Source: Pontederia crassipes
Lineage: Eukaryota; Streptophyta; Magnoliopsida; Commelinales; Pontederiaceae
NCBI GenBank assembly: GCA_030549335.1
Contig: JAUKPH010000018.1
Coordinates: 7,874,001 to 7,938,000 of the forward strand
Reading direction: 5' to 3'
DNA length: 64,000 nucleotides
A program made the translations under genes and the position numbers. Below the pieces are notes generated by a model. It saw nothing but the letters and a program-made list of their open reading frames with translations. It made no database searches and was not told the DNA's origin. Position 1 is the first letter of the stretch. Each line of letters starts with the position of its first letter. Shown here in pieces: positions 35,114 through 47,855 of this stretch.

Positions 35114-38100
35114 ATGGCACCCGCACCCGCTTCAGGTCTCCTAGTAACCTTCACTCTCTCTCTTCTCATTGCCTTCAGTTCTTCCTCCGAGCTGGACATC
35201 CTCCTCACCTTCAAGTCCGGAATGGAGGATCCCACGTCGGCCCTCTCCGGCTGGTCTCTGAACTCCTCGGACCACCACTGCAACTGGACCGGCGTCACCT
35301 GCTCCGAGGCCTCCCTCGTCGCATCTTTGGATCTCCACGGCCTCAACCTCTCCGGCGAGATTTCTCCGTCCGTCTGCAAGCTCCCGCGCCTTTCCAGCCT
35401 CAACCTCGCACACAACTACTTCAACCAGACCATCCCGCTCCACCTGTCACAGTGCACCGGTCTTCTCGCTCTCAACCTTTGCAACAACCTCCTCTGGGGA
35501 ACGCTCCCGGAGCAAATAGATCAACTCTCTGCCCTCACCTCGCTTGATCTCAGCAGGAACCGCATCGAAGGCCAGATACCACTCAGCTTGGGCTCGCTGG
35601 GGGCCCTCCAAGTTCTGAATTTGGCCAGCAACTCATTCTCAGGTGTCCTTCATCCCTCTGCTTTCGCGAACCTGAGCGAGCTTGTCGTCATCGACCTGTC
35701 GCAGAATCCATCTTTAACCTCTAATTTGCCTCGAGAAATCGGCAAACTGGCGAGACTGAGACGAATCGTGATGCAAAGGTCTGGCCTTTTAGGCGGCATC
35801 CCCCAAAGCCTTCTCGGCTTGCACGATTTGGAGGTCTTGGACCTCTCCCAGAATAATTTGACAGGAGGCATTCCATCGGGATTTGCTTTGGCCCTTCCGA
35901 AGCTTGTTTCAGTGGATTTCTCCGAGAACAGTCTCACCGGATCGTTTCCTTCTGATGTTTGTTATGGCAAGGCTCTCATGGAGCTCAACCTCCATGGGAA
36001 TTCCTTCACTGGCATGGTGCCCAAGTCTATCGAGCAATGCTCGAGACTGCAGAGGCTTCAGGTGCAGGACAACGGCTTTTCCGGTGAGCTCCCGGCAGGT
36101 TTGTGGTCATTGCCTGATATAAAGGTTATCAGGGTGGAGAACAACCAGTTTTCAGGGGATCTACCGGATTTTATCGGAGTGAGGTCGAGTCTTGAACAAA
36201 TCCAAATAGATAACAATAGCTTCAGTGGTCGAATTCCAAGGGGACTCGGCCTCATCAAGACTATGTACAAGTTCTCAGCATCACACAATAGCTTTTCCGG
36301 AAATCTCCCAGATGACTTGTGTGATTCGTCAGTCATGAGCATTATCAATTTGTCACAAAATTCACTGTCGGGCACGATTCCTGAGCTAAGAGAGTGCAAA
36401 AAGTTGGTTTCAATATCCTTAGCAGACAACAATTTCACAGGAAATATTCCATCTTCTCTGGGGCATTTACCTGTATTGACCTACATTGATCTCTCCAGCA
36501 ACATGCTTACTGGCCCGATCCCGACGGAGCTTCAGAATTTGAAGCTTGCTTTGTTCAATGTCTCCTTCAACCAGTTATCTGGAAGTGTTCCATTGCCTAT
36601 TGTATCTGGCCTTCCAGCTTCATATCTACAGGGAAACCCAGGCCTGTGTGGGCCTGGAATGCCAAATCCGTGCAATCCATCATCTATAAAGCGTAGCCGG
36701 AAAAACAATGGATTGACTTTGGTTATCATTGTGATATCATTTGTTGCCGGTCTCATAGTGTTAGCTGCAGGATTCTATATCATGTATAAACTCTCACATG
36801 CAAAATCAAATTCTGATGTATGGAAGTCAGTGTTCTTCTATCCACTCAGAATTACTGAAGAGGAATTGATGGTGACATTGGTTGAGAAAACTGTTATTGG
36901 TGAGGGTGCATTTGGCAAAGTTCACTTAGTTCGATTGCCTGGTGGCGATTTCATAGTCGTGAAGAGACTTATGAATCCTGGCATGATGTCTTTCAGGAAG
37001 GTAAAAGCCGAGATAAGGACATTGGCTAAGGCCCGGCACAGGAATATTGCCAAGTTGTTGGGGTTCTACTACACAGAAGATAGCATCCTTCTGATTCAGG
37101 AATACCTTCAGAAAGGAAGCTTGGGCGATGCTCTTCGCAAATCTGGCTTCTCGATGGATTGGAAGACTCGCCTTAGAGTTGCAATAGGATCTGCTCAGGG
37201 TTTAATGTATCTTCACAAAGATTATGTCCCCCATGTGCTTCACAGAAATGTGAAGTCTAACAACATACTTCTTGATGATGATTTTGAACCAAAATTAACC
37301 GGCTTCGGAATTGATCGTGTCATCGGAGAGACTCCATATAAGATGTCTATGACTTCTGAGTTGGGATGTTGTTGTTACATGCCTTCAGGTAAATGCTTCA
37401 AAACTAATGCTTGCATCTTCTCAGTTAATACATTGTTATCCATATCAGAGTCTTCATCTCATCTACTCATAAACTATTCGACACATACTAATCATGGTAA
37501 CATGGACAAGTTGGATTTGTATCTTAGTCCAATTAGTGACAATAATTAATATATACCTGGATCTACCTACTCGTGCAATTGCATGTATCAATTTCTCTCG
37601 AAATATTACTTGGTGTTACATTAATTAGATAGCAGTCATGATACTTAGTTCTACATGTATGCTATCTATTCTTGAGATGGGATGGTAAATTGGTATCAGA
37701 TTGTTGCGCAGTTCTTATTTCATTCTTCGTGAAATTCTGTGTTTGAATACTGTGGATCTAAAGTTTTAATGGTAACTGAAACAGACTTAGGAGACATCGT
37801 ATGAAATTATTGGCACCATTTGAACTCAAGATTTAGGGGTCCCTTCTCGCCCCAGAATTCCATGTGTACTAATTGATAGAGAAGCATGTAACTGAGACAT
37901 TTTTCAACTTCAGATGTAGAAATCTACAAACCCGATCCAGGAACAAGTGTTCTGATCTTCCGTAAATTTTATACAATGCTATATCGCTGCAACACATCTG
38001 TAACCAAAGCATATACATCCAGGGACCAGGCAGGCACAATTGAATTGATAAAAATGTGATGATGTTCTCACTTTTCCAGCACTGTGGCAACAAGATTTCT

Positions 38101-38534
38101 TTATTCTCCTTCAACTGCAATGTAATCGCAATGTCTTCTCCTTAACATCATCATCTGCATTTAATTACATTGCAGAATATGGCTGCAGCAAGAGACCAAC
38201 AGAACAAATGGATGTGTACAGCTTTGGAGTTGTATTACTGGAGCTCATAACTGGCAGACCAGCTGAGCAGCCGGATGCCCGGGAGTCCCTGGACATCGTG
38301 AAATGGGTGAGAAGGAAGGTTAATGTGAAAGATGGACCTATGCAGGTACTTGATGCGAGCATTCCCAACGCTGTGCAACGAGAGGCGCTGGGGTTGCTGG
38401 ACGTCGCTCTCCGCTGCACCTCTGTGCTGCCGGAGAAGAGACCGACCATCCATGAAGTCCTTCAGTCTCTGCAGTCGCTTGAATACTCCATGGTTGATGC
38501 CTCCATGGATTTCGAGAATGGCTCGCCATCTTAG
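35114..38534 (+). CDS. LRR receptor-like pseudokinase (At5g06940-like)
   Basis: Two exons, 35114-37388 and 38176-38534, encode 877 aa; the 787-bp intron has GT..AG ends and phase 1. The ATG at 35114 gives a signal peptide (LLVTFTLSLLIAFSSSS), then an LRR N-cap (LLTFKSG, CNWTGVTC). About 20 leucine-rich repeats run to residue 520, and a membrane segment lies at about 535-557. The cytoplasmic kinase domain runs from about 580 to 865. It keeps the glycine loop GEGAFGKV (596-603) and Lys617, but the catalytic HRD is HRN (Asp to Asn at 712) and DFG is GFG (730-732). It should therefore bind but not phosphorylate efficiently, acting as a plasma-membrane receptor or co-receptor scaffold. The Arabidopsis relative is likewise annotated as probably inactive. 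The splice joins MPS to EYG, restoring the usual kinase text. The intron reads open past the donor, so an unspliced form would truncate the kinase. GC content falls from 5' to 3'. The gene looks intact. Confidence 0.93.
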
Positions 38535-38935
38535 CATGTTTCTCGTACACAACAACTTAAGAGGCAAAAAGTAGAAGTGCATTCTTATGCTGCCAGATTA
38601 TATTATAAAAAATTATGTATGAGCAGTTTTTTTTCTTCCATTTATCTCTCTTTTGTTATAATTTTGCTACGAATCATTAATACTTGTAAATTTGTAAATA
38701 TGACTGATTATATAACAAGTAGAGATAAGCAGCATTGTTCCTAAGCTCTCGCCATTATTTAGCTAAGTTATATATTTATTTTTGTAGCTGCTGCTGCAGA
38801 TATGAAAACAAATGTACGACCGACATCTTTATCTGTTGTCGTATTTTATCCAATAACAGTTATTTATTTCCCCATGTAATAGCTCCAAAATCAACCATGA
38901 CAACAAAAAGAATGATCCATATAAATGTATAAGCC

Positions 38936-38979
<44 letters not shown>

Positions 38980-39477
38980 TATAATGGAAATGAGAATTTA
39001 AAAAGTATATAAAACCCTTCTTCAATTTATTGATGATAATTTGTTCACATTAAATTGACTCTTTTTTCGGTGGAGACTAAATGAATATATTTTGTAGAGA
39101 TAAAAGAAGATCTCGAATTCGAAATTTATGCCGCTAGGAGACTCATTTGATGGGCGATATATTAATCGGGTGACACAATATCTTTATCCGATCTCTCCTG
39201 GGAATGTGGAGCTTTTACATCTTATATCCAAAATTGATGGTCACGTCTTATGATTAACTCATCATCTGATTCATAAGATAAATTACTATACGCTTTCATT
39301 GACTTAATTAGACAATCTAAAATAACATTATAATGACAAAAAAAACATTATAATGACAAAAAAAAACATAATAATGATCATATATTGCATGCCAACAAAA
39401 TAAACGCCTCTTGATGATATATAGTCAGTTATCCTTCATCTTTTAGTTTGACGCCGAAAAGTCATGATAAAAGATTA
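38535..39477. other. 3' flank of the receptor-kinase gene, no further gene
   Basis: AT-rich. A (TA)n run lies at about 38936-38974 and a twice-repeated aaaaacattataatgac at about 39338-39375. No open frame has a recognisable domain. Confidence 0.6.
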
Positions 39478-40344
39478 GGTGTTCTTAATATCACTCCTTC
39501 AATTCTTATTCTCACTCCAAACTCACTATTCTATGCTTCATTTTATTTTACTTTATTTGCTATTTTCTGTCATAGTCTCCTCAACTTCCACTCAACTTTT
39601 CTTCTTTAATCATAACACATGCTTTATCTATTCTGTCTCTTAATGTTATTGGTTATTTAATTAATGATATAAATTAAATTATTGGACAAATATATTAATT
39701 TAATTAATATGAAAATCACAATAATATTAGAAAAAAAATAAAAAAAATATTTATTTATTAAGATTATTAAGTTTATGAAGAGTGTCCTTTGCTTTTTGTT
39801 TTTTGTTAATCAACTAATAATATATTTTTTAAAGCAATTTGTTCCATCAATTAGTTGTAGTTAAATAAATATTTTTAAGACACGGCAACAAATTAGATTC
39901 GATCTAACACACTAATTAAAAATGTTTGAATCAACTTGATAATTAGTATTTTCTTGACAAAAAATAAAAAAACAATTAAACAGAGTATAATAAAAAAAAC
40001 AACTTGAGAAACGATTACACTAAAAATTATTTTTCTCTTCCTATTTCAACTTTATTTTATATATTCATAAAATAATATTATATGTTTAATCTTTTTGTAA
40101 TTTATATATTAATTAAATTAATATGTTTGTTCAATAATCTAAAATATACTATTAATAAAAAATTAATTAATTGCATGAATCAATAGCATAAAGAAAGAGA
40201 TGATAGAGAGTTAATGAGTGTGAGATTGGGTGAAAGTCGAGGAGTCTCAAAGAGAAAATGATAAATAAAATAAAATAAATTGAAAGGTAAAATGATGAGT
40301 TTAGAATGGCATTAAAGATTTGAGGAGTGGCATTATGAGCACCC
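39478..40344. mobile_element. Mutator-type MITE, 867 bp
   Basis: Long inverted arms of about 250 bases start ggtgttcttaatatcactcc and, inverted, gggtgctcataatgccactcc. The perfect 10-bp TSD taaaagatta is at 39468-39477 and 40345-40354. The AT-rich interior has no coding capacity. Confidence 0.8.
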
Positions 40345-40625
40345 TAAAAGATTATGAGACAGTTGCCACGCCGCTTCCATTATGCATCGTTATCAGGTGA
40401 CATGTATTCCACGCGTGCCAAAAATTATGAAATATATATATAATATATATAATAAATTTAGGTGTGCTTCTAATTCCATTCTCCTCCTAAAACCTCACAT
40501 CTTTCTATTTTGAATTTAACTATTTTATACAGTATAAATTCAAGAGTTTTTTTTAAGGAAAAATTACATCACAACCAAATATTTTATGGATTATGAATAT
40601 TTTACGTTGTATTATGAATATTTAG

Positions 40626-41529
40626 CAATGTTTTGAAAACCAGATCGAACCGGCCGGTTCAATGGGTTCAACCGCGAATCGTCGATGATCCGGTCCAGTC
40701 AAGGTACAAAACCGGTTTTGATGTTGAACCGGTTCAACCGAACTGGTTTTGATGTTGAACCGGTTCAACCGAACCGGTTTTCCCCCGGTTCAATTCAAAT
40801 TTTGAAAAAAAATTTAAAATAATGACAAAAATAGGAAAGTTAAAAAGGAAAAAAGAAAGAAATAAAAGAAATATAAGGAAGGAATGAATATGACAGGTAT
40901 AATATTAAATAGGAATGGAAATAAAAAAAGATAAGTATTTGAAATTATTTAGCATTAAAATAGAAAATTATTAAAAGACATAAATAAAGGAAATAAAAAA
41001 AGTAAAGTGTTAAAGAAAAAAGAAATAAGAATAATTCAAGATAAACTTTATTAATATAGCATTTATATCATTAAAGAATAGATATTAAATTAATAATGAT
41101 CTATTTATATTTAAATGTTAATTATTCTTATTTATCACTATTAAAACTTTTAACAAATTAAAATTATGTTATATTAATTTTTAATATTATTAATAGGCTA
41201 TTAGTACAATATTAATATACTACATCTTATAACTTATATTACATCTCTATAATTATTATAAATAATATTATTTTAATAAAATTCGATCGATCACGATCGG
41301 ATCTATTAAAACTTTTAACAAATTAAAATTATGTTATATTAATTTTTAATATTATTAATAGGCTATTAGTACAATATTAATATACTACATCTTATAACTT
41401 ATATTACATCTCTATAATTATTATAAATAATATTATTTTAATAAAATTCGATCGATCACGATCGGATTGATCCAATCGTGATCCGATAAGAAATCCGATC
41501 CGATCGTCGATCCGATTACGAAAACATTG
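40626..41529. mobile_element. MITE with AACCGGTT-rich end
   Basis: The ends are caatgttttgaaaacc and, inverted, caatgttttcgtaatc. The left subterminal region repeats gaaccggttcaaccga three times (about 40715-40785); the right uses gatcgatcacgatcgg. The flanks are only partly alike (atatttag, ataattaa), so the hAT-like assignment is tentative. It contains the tandem duplication at 41138-41467. Confidence 0.5.
41138..41467 (+). repeat. Perfect tandem duplication of 165 bp
   Basis: The unit from ctattaaaacttttaac to gatcacgatcggat occurs twice head to tail, and I see no differences between copies. Either very recent or an assembly artefact. Confidence 0.85.
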
Positions 41530-41537
41530 ATAATTAA

Positions 41538-42086
41538 GGTCCATTTGACAATGGAACCACGTGATTCAGTCAAACATCAAGTCGCATTTCCTTGGCATTT
41601 ACTAAAGTGAAACCGGGTCTGGTTCTTTGTTCCATCTTTTTTTCCTTTTTTTGGATTGACGTGACCTTTATTATTTTGCAATTTTTTTCTTTTGCTATTT
41701 TCTTCTTTTTATCTTTCTTATATAAAATAATTTATTTATTACATCAAAATATTTATAATAATGATTAATATAATATTATTTATTATTTCATTAAATATAA
41801 ATGATTAAAAATCATTTTTATATTTAAATACTATATTGTTAACAAAATTTTTCAATAAAAAATTTTTAATTTTATTTTTATTTTTATTAATAATAAAATT
41901 ATACTTTATATTTATAATAACTATTTTAAATTCAAAATTCATAAAAATTTAAGTGATCACATTTATTTTTTCCATCAAATCAATTTCTTATTTCATCGAT
42001 GCAGATACATATCAATTTAATTATTCATAAAAAAATTAGAATAAACTCAGTAAGAATTAATCTAACAATTCTATCAAACTCAGTCT
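41538..42086. mobile_element. Tourist-like MITE
   Basis: 549 bp flanked by taa (41535-41537, 42087-42089). It starts ggtccatttgacaatgg, close to the copy at 9035, and the ggaacc word and AT-rich interior are shared. Non-coding. Confidence 0.5.
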
Positions 42087-43299
42087 TAAAATATTATGTA
42101 TGCATGAGATGACATGTAATAGCACGTGCGCAACGTATAGATTTCATGTGAAGAATTTCAATTATCAAGACAATTCAAAGCGCGTGCCAAACTTTTGTTT
42201 TTTTAACAAAGATGTATAATTAGCACGTGCCCATATACTCATTATGAACAACAATAATATTATTTAATCGTATTCATCAGAAAAAAAAACTTATACATTT
42301 TAATAATAATTCGTTTTCTAGAGTGGATCAACATAATTTGACTCTCTTGCGCAGATGATTAAGAAATTGATTAATGAACCTACAATTTGGAAGTTTGACG
42401 AACAACTTGTTCCGATGTCGTTTTTTTACAAAATGATTTTAACTTTTTTATTTTCAATTAAAGCAATTTCAAATGAATATTTACATTTTTTTATAATAAA
42501 AATGATGATTAAGAATTGAGTGATAAAATCTTATTAAAAAGGACGTTTATTGTATTACATTTTCACATTACCTAACAAGATGCATTGCTTATCAGAAATA
42601 TTATCACCTATTAAATTATCAACAATGTGCATTATCTTATTTACTATATACAAATAATTTTTTAAGCAATTTAAATATCACTATACAACTTTTACTAAAA
42701 TACCATTTATCACTAATATTAAATTAAATATTATATAATCTAAACAAAAACTCAAATAAAATTAATAATTAAATAAATAAAATTATAAATATTACATATA
42801 TATTTTTAAATGAAAATAATGGTAATGTATATAATATTTAAAATAATAACAAAATAATAATGTGCAATTCATATGAATAATAATAATAAAATAATTTTAT
42901 ATAAATTAATATTATTAATTATGATGGTAATAATATTATTTGTTATTGTTATATGAATTTTTATATTATTTTTATGATTTATCTGTCTAAAATTGAAAAG
43001 GTCACGAATGAAAAGAAAATAAAAATAGATTGTCATTTGGGTGGTAATCTGGATGGACACCTCTCTCCTAGTCAATGTGGATTGCCATTTCATAGACAAT
43101 CTGCATTGCTAGGCAATCCACATTACCTACAAATTAAAACAAAATAAACAAGGCAATATGATGAGCCCAAGTAATTTAACTTCGTATTAAAGTAATCTAG
43201 AAAGATTACTTGTAGAGACAACGCCCCCTAAAATGTCAATGTAAATGAAACATAATGATAAGATTGAAAAAATTGATATATAATTTAATTTTAACGAGT
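42087..43299. other. AT-rich intergenic DNA
   Basis: No gene seen. A patch at 43030-43125 alternates tggattgcc and ggcaatcc, a small inverted-repeat cluster probably left by a MITE. Confidence 0.5.
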
Positions 43300-43740
43300 G
43301 TTTAATGAAATATAAGAATTCCATATATAAAATATATGTTTTATTAATTAATAAATATTAAGTATAAATTAACTTGTATATTAATTTTTTATAAAATTTA
43401 TTATTAAAATATAATAAATAATAAGTATTTAATCAAAATGGTAAATAATATTAAATTAATATTTCGTAATAAATATAATATATTTAAGAAATAAATTATT
43501 TTTTGCGAGCAAAATAAGAGAGAAGATAAGGGAAGAAAAAAAAGGAAAATCGAAAAATTGTCACGTCATAAAAAAATGATTTGAAAAAAAAATAGAGCAC
43601 ACTAAATTGAATAATTGATCGTGATTTTTTTTTCTGGAATTATTAATTTAATTTCGTGTGACGTTTCCCAGAAAAATCAGAATGCGATCTCAATTTCCTT
43701 CCCTTTCCGTCAACGCCGGCTAATCTCGCACCTTTTCGAA
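43300..43740. repeat. Probable third copy of the MITE family at 9035/41538
   Basis: The interior shares agaaataaattatttt, agagagaagataaggg and cacgtcataaaaaaatg with 9330-9520. The ends are too eroded to place. Confidence 0.35.
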
Positions 43741-44990
43741 GCATTTGGATTCATGATGGATGGATGAGTCAAAAAGGGCGGTCCGATAATTAATTTAGTC
43801 AACACATTTTTACTTAAATTATATATTTATGATCCGGATGGAAAAAATCTTATGATTTAAACAAATCTTATTATTTAAACGTAAGATATACATTAAATCT
43901 ATAGTTGTGGCTTAAAATCGTGAAGATATTGATACAAATTTATTTATTCTAATAAAAATTAAAAGTAAACATAAAGGACTTTAAATAAATTTATTTAATT
44001 ATTTTATGTTATTATATTGTACATATTATTCGTTGTTTCCATAATTTTAATATCTTCTAATAGTTTAGTATTATCTTATGAATCTAATTTTATATTATCT
44101 TTCATCAAAATTAAATTGTGTTATTTTATGTACACTAAGAATTTTATCGCATTTTATTAAAATATTACACTTCATTAAGATCAATGTATTATATGTTATT
44201 ATTGAAATATTTTTTTCTAAGAATATATACTTTGCATTATATAAAAATATATATTAGTTTTAAAAATGTTGATAAAATATTAATGATTAATGTTTAATTG
44301 ACTTATGTATAAACATAACATTCATGAATAAATATATTATTTTAATAATTTTATATTTAAAAATATTTTTATTTATGAAGTAGGATCTTACGATTCTCAA
44401 TTCGATGTTATGATCATTGATTCTAAAAGCCCCTTATGATTCTACTTGAGAAGGTGAATAAATAAAATTTTTCACATAAAATACTGTCGGCGATCAAAAG
44501 GAATTCTTGATCATTTCGTAAGGTCTTGTTGATTAAGTTTATACAAAATGCATTTTCTTGGATGAAACTTGATGATGGTGTTTGTTTGTGGTCTGCACTG
44601 AAGAGATCAGGAGATTACTTATGGCATCATATGGGAAGTAGAGGGTTTCCTCACTCATGCATTATGGAGAAAGCATAAATATCCTCTCAATAAAATATTA
44701 ATTAAAAATCAATAAGAGTTTAAGTGAAATGGAAAGGGATTCCTCATCACATAAATAAAAGCTCTAATTTGAATCTATGTAAATATGAAAAATTGAGAGT
44801 CTCGTCTACTATTGTTAGACACGTGATACGAGATGATCTTGCTAAATTAGTTGGTCTTGATAGTGGACGCTTGAGCGGATATCCAACTTGCGAATAATGC
44901 GCATAATCATTGAGCGGACTAAACTGTCGGATCACTTTCCTAAAACAATATCTATTAAAAAGCAAATTAAATTATTGTTGACTGCGCCAT
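43741..44990. other. AT-rich intergenic DNA, no gene
   Basis: Long runs of A/T, with no recognised domains and no repeat that I could bound. Confidence 0.5.
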
Positions 44991-44991
44991 A

Positions 44992-45556
44992 GGGGTGTAA
45001 GAAAAATTTGACTACCCCAAAAAATCTACCTGATGTGAAAAGATCGAACAAAAAAGATAAAAAATTAAGGATTTGAATATAATTTAGGATATTTTTTCAT
45101 AAATTAAAATACACTTGCAAAAATCAGCCCCTGTCCAAAAAAATTACTAGAGCTCGTGGAGTCCATTTTTTATTTATATAAATAATTCCTAACTTATCAA
45201 ATATTTTTATAGATATAATAATTATTTATATATAATTTCAGATTTTAAACTCTAATTAGGTAACTTTAAAATTTAGGAGAATATTTTATATTTAAGATAA
45301 AATTAAATATTTTTATGTTGATTTAAATTTATTATTATATATTTATGAAAAAATATATAATTATTAAAATTTTATAATATAATTAATTAAAATAATATTC
45401 TGACAAAATTATCTAAAAAAATCGACCTACTAGAGAGTGATTTTTGTTCTTCTAAATGATTTTATGATGATTTTTCAATTTTAAAATTGTCCCAAAAAAT
45501 AAAGTGTAATTTTTTTGAACCTAAAATTTGATTTGATCCCCAACTACTTTCACCCT
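44992..45556. mobile_element. MITE with TA target duplication
   Basis: The ends are ggggtgtaagaaaaatttgac and, inverted, agggtgaaagtagttgg, flanked by ta on both sides. The start resembles the element at 47856. Non-coding and AT-rich. Confidence 0.45.
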
Positions 45557-45797
45557 TAAAATTGCACCAATCGAATTAGATTTAAATCAATTGGAAAGTT
45601 ATCTGTAATGAGTTAATGGTACTTCATTAAAAAGAAATAACTTCTAGTGTACGATAAATTTGGCAAAACGAGAAAAAAAAGACAATTGTATCTTTTAGGG
45701 AAAAAAATCATCAAGCATTTCCACTGCTGTACAAAAGCAAAATTAATACTTTATAGAGTTTAAATATCAGTTCTTTTAACATTAACATTTTAAAATT

Positions 45798-46428
45798 GGA
45801 CTATTTACTTGGATCTCTCCTAAATTATCTCGCTTTTCGCATCTAACCATAATAGATGAACTCACCGTAGTGACTCTCTAAATTATTTCACGATTTTCAC
45901 TCTAATTCATCCGTCTAGTTCAGTTAACTTTCTCATTATTTTTTTATTTTTTTCTGATTTATTAAATGATTAAACTATGCTTCTCTCATATCTTTTTAAT
46001 GTATAAAAGTTTAATAATATATAAAAAAAATATAAAAAAAGAGAGGGCCCCTCCGCTCCCTTTTGCTCTGAAAAGACGGAGCGAATTCGAGGGCCATCCC
46101 CCACTCCAATCTCACCGACATTGATGCCCCCCTTCAATTCGCTCTACATGGTCGAAAATGTGGAGCAAAAGAGTGGGGGAGCCCCTCCCTCCGATGACGA
46201 GGGGGCAGCATCCCCTCGTTTTTAATATTTATTATATATATTAAAAGAGATGAGAGAAAGATAGTTTAATTATTTAATAAACTAAAATAATGGAAAAATT
46301 AACAAAACTTGACGGATAAATTAAAATAAAAATTGTGAAATAATTTAGGAAGGTACTATAATGAACTCATACATTAAAATTAGATACGTAAAATCAAGAG
46401 AGTTTAAGAGAGTCTAAAAAACTAACCC
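45798..46428. mobile_element. Mutator-type long-TIR element
   Basis: Perfect 9-bp TSD tttaaaatt (45789-45797, 46429-46437). Arms of about 200 bases contain cgcatctaacc, tgaactcaccgtagtg and agttaactttctcatt, mirrored on the right. The core (46040-46220) is GC-rich (gagggcccctccgctccc). Same family as 25593-26348. Confidence 0.8.
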
Positions 46429-46564
46429 TTTAAAATTTTGATCTTTCACTCGTGTATCACTATTATCTAGTATGCCGCCGTACTTATTCTTTTTACAAAA
46501 AAGGTTAGTTCAAGAAAAGATAAATTTGCACAAATTGCATTTGAGAATCGAAGTAGAATATTAA

Positions 46565-47761
46565 TGGTAAATTACACGAATGATCCCTCAATTTTGAGTC
46601 GATTTTCGATTGATCTCCTAACTTCAATTTATAATCAGAACGTTCCTCATCTTTTATTTTCTTGCACGATTAATCCTTTTGACCGGTGATAGTAGTTTTT
46701 CCAGTTGCCTTGTAAACATGGCTGATACGTGAGCCATTTCTCTCTCGTCCACGTCATTTAAGGCATCCACGTCATTTAACGCTCAAAACCAGGTAAATTA
46801 CACGGATCGTCCCCCAATTTTGAGTCGATTTCTAAACAATCCCCCAATTTTGATATTATTGTACGATTCATTCACTTAACCGGTAAGAAATAGTCTCTCG
46901 ATTATCTTTGCGACGTGGCATAATAAATATAATAAAAATTTTAACTAGCTGACATCATATAATAAAAAATATTATAAAAATTTCAGAGCGCGGACGAGCT
47001 TGCAGAGGAGGGGTGTCAGCCCCCTCTCCAAGCTTGCCCTTTGGCGAGCTGGCATAGGGGGCGCCGGCCTCCCTCTTCAAGCTCGCCCACTGGCGAGCTT
47101 CGCACAAAGGGCGCTAACGTCTCCTCGCGAGTTCGTCGGCACTCCTATCATTTTTATTTTTTATAGTCTCTTAACTTTGAATCGTTTAAAGTCGCCGACG
47201 AGCTCGCAAGAGGGTGTTGGCGCCCCTTGTGCGAAGCTCGCCAGTGGGCGAACTTGGAGAGGGGGGCCGGCGGCCCCTATGCCAGCTCGCCAAAGGGCGA
47301 GCTTGGAGAGGGAGGCCGACACCCCTCCTCTGCCAGCTCGTATGCACCATGAATTTTTTTTAATATTTTTTATTGTGTGATGTCATCTAGTTAAAATTTT
47401 TTATTATGCCATGTCGCAAGACAATCGAGAGACTGTTTCTTATCGGTCAAGTGGATGAACCATGCAATAATATCAAAGACGGGGAGCTGTTTAGAAATCG
47501 ACTCAAAGTTGGGGGACGATCTGTATAATTTACCTGGTTTGGAGTGTTAAATGACGTGGATGCCTTAAGTGACGTGGATGAGAGAAAAATGACTCACGTG
47601 TCGGCCACGCATGCAAGGCAACCGAGAAACTCACTATCACCGATTAAGAGGACTAATCGTGCAAGAAAATAAAAGATGAGGGATGTTCTGATTACAAATT
47701 GAAGTTGGGGGACCAGTTGGAAATCGATTCAAAGTTAGGGGATCATTCGTGTAATTTACCT
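46565..47761. mobile_element. Fold-back Mutator-type element: 1.2-kb near-complete palindrome
   Basis: Perfect 9-bp TSD gaatattaa at 46556-46564 and 47762-47770. The left arm (46565-47140) and right arm (47194-47761) are inverse copies at roughly 88-90% identity by eye, leaving a loop of about 53 bases. The start motif ggtaaattacacg occurs twice in each arm (46566 and 46792; mirrored near 47535 and 47760). The inner arms are GC-rich (agctcgccctttggcgagc). An apparent 126-codon frame at 47000-47380 is a by-product of the arms. Transcription would give one long hairpin RNA. Confidence 0.85.
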
Positions 47762-47855
47762 GAATATTAAAAAACATAAGTTTATATTCAAGAAGATAAA
47801 AGATTAAACTTTTTTTGAATAATCACAATCAAGTATATTTAATAAACTAATTGTA

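Noticed and set aside
35141-35443. Minus-strand open frames over the receptor-kinase gene
   Set aside because: Shadows of a GC-rich coding strand with no domain; the plus strand carries the clear LRR-kinase frame.
47000-47380. 126-codon open frame
   Set aside because: It runs from one arm of the palindrome through the loop into the other, so the protein is an artefact of the inverted repeat.
46791-47536. Inner inverted repeat as a separate nested insertion
   Set aside because: Its flanks are inverse to each other, not direct duplicates, so they are a continuation of the outer arms and no TSD supports a separate event.
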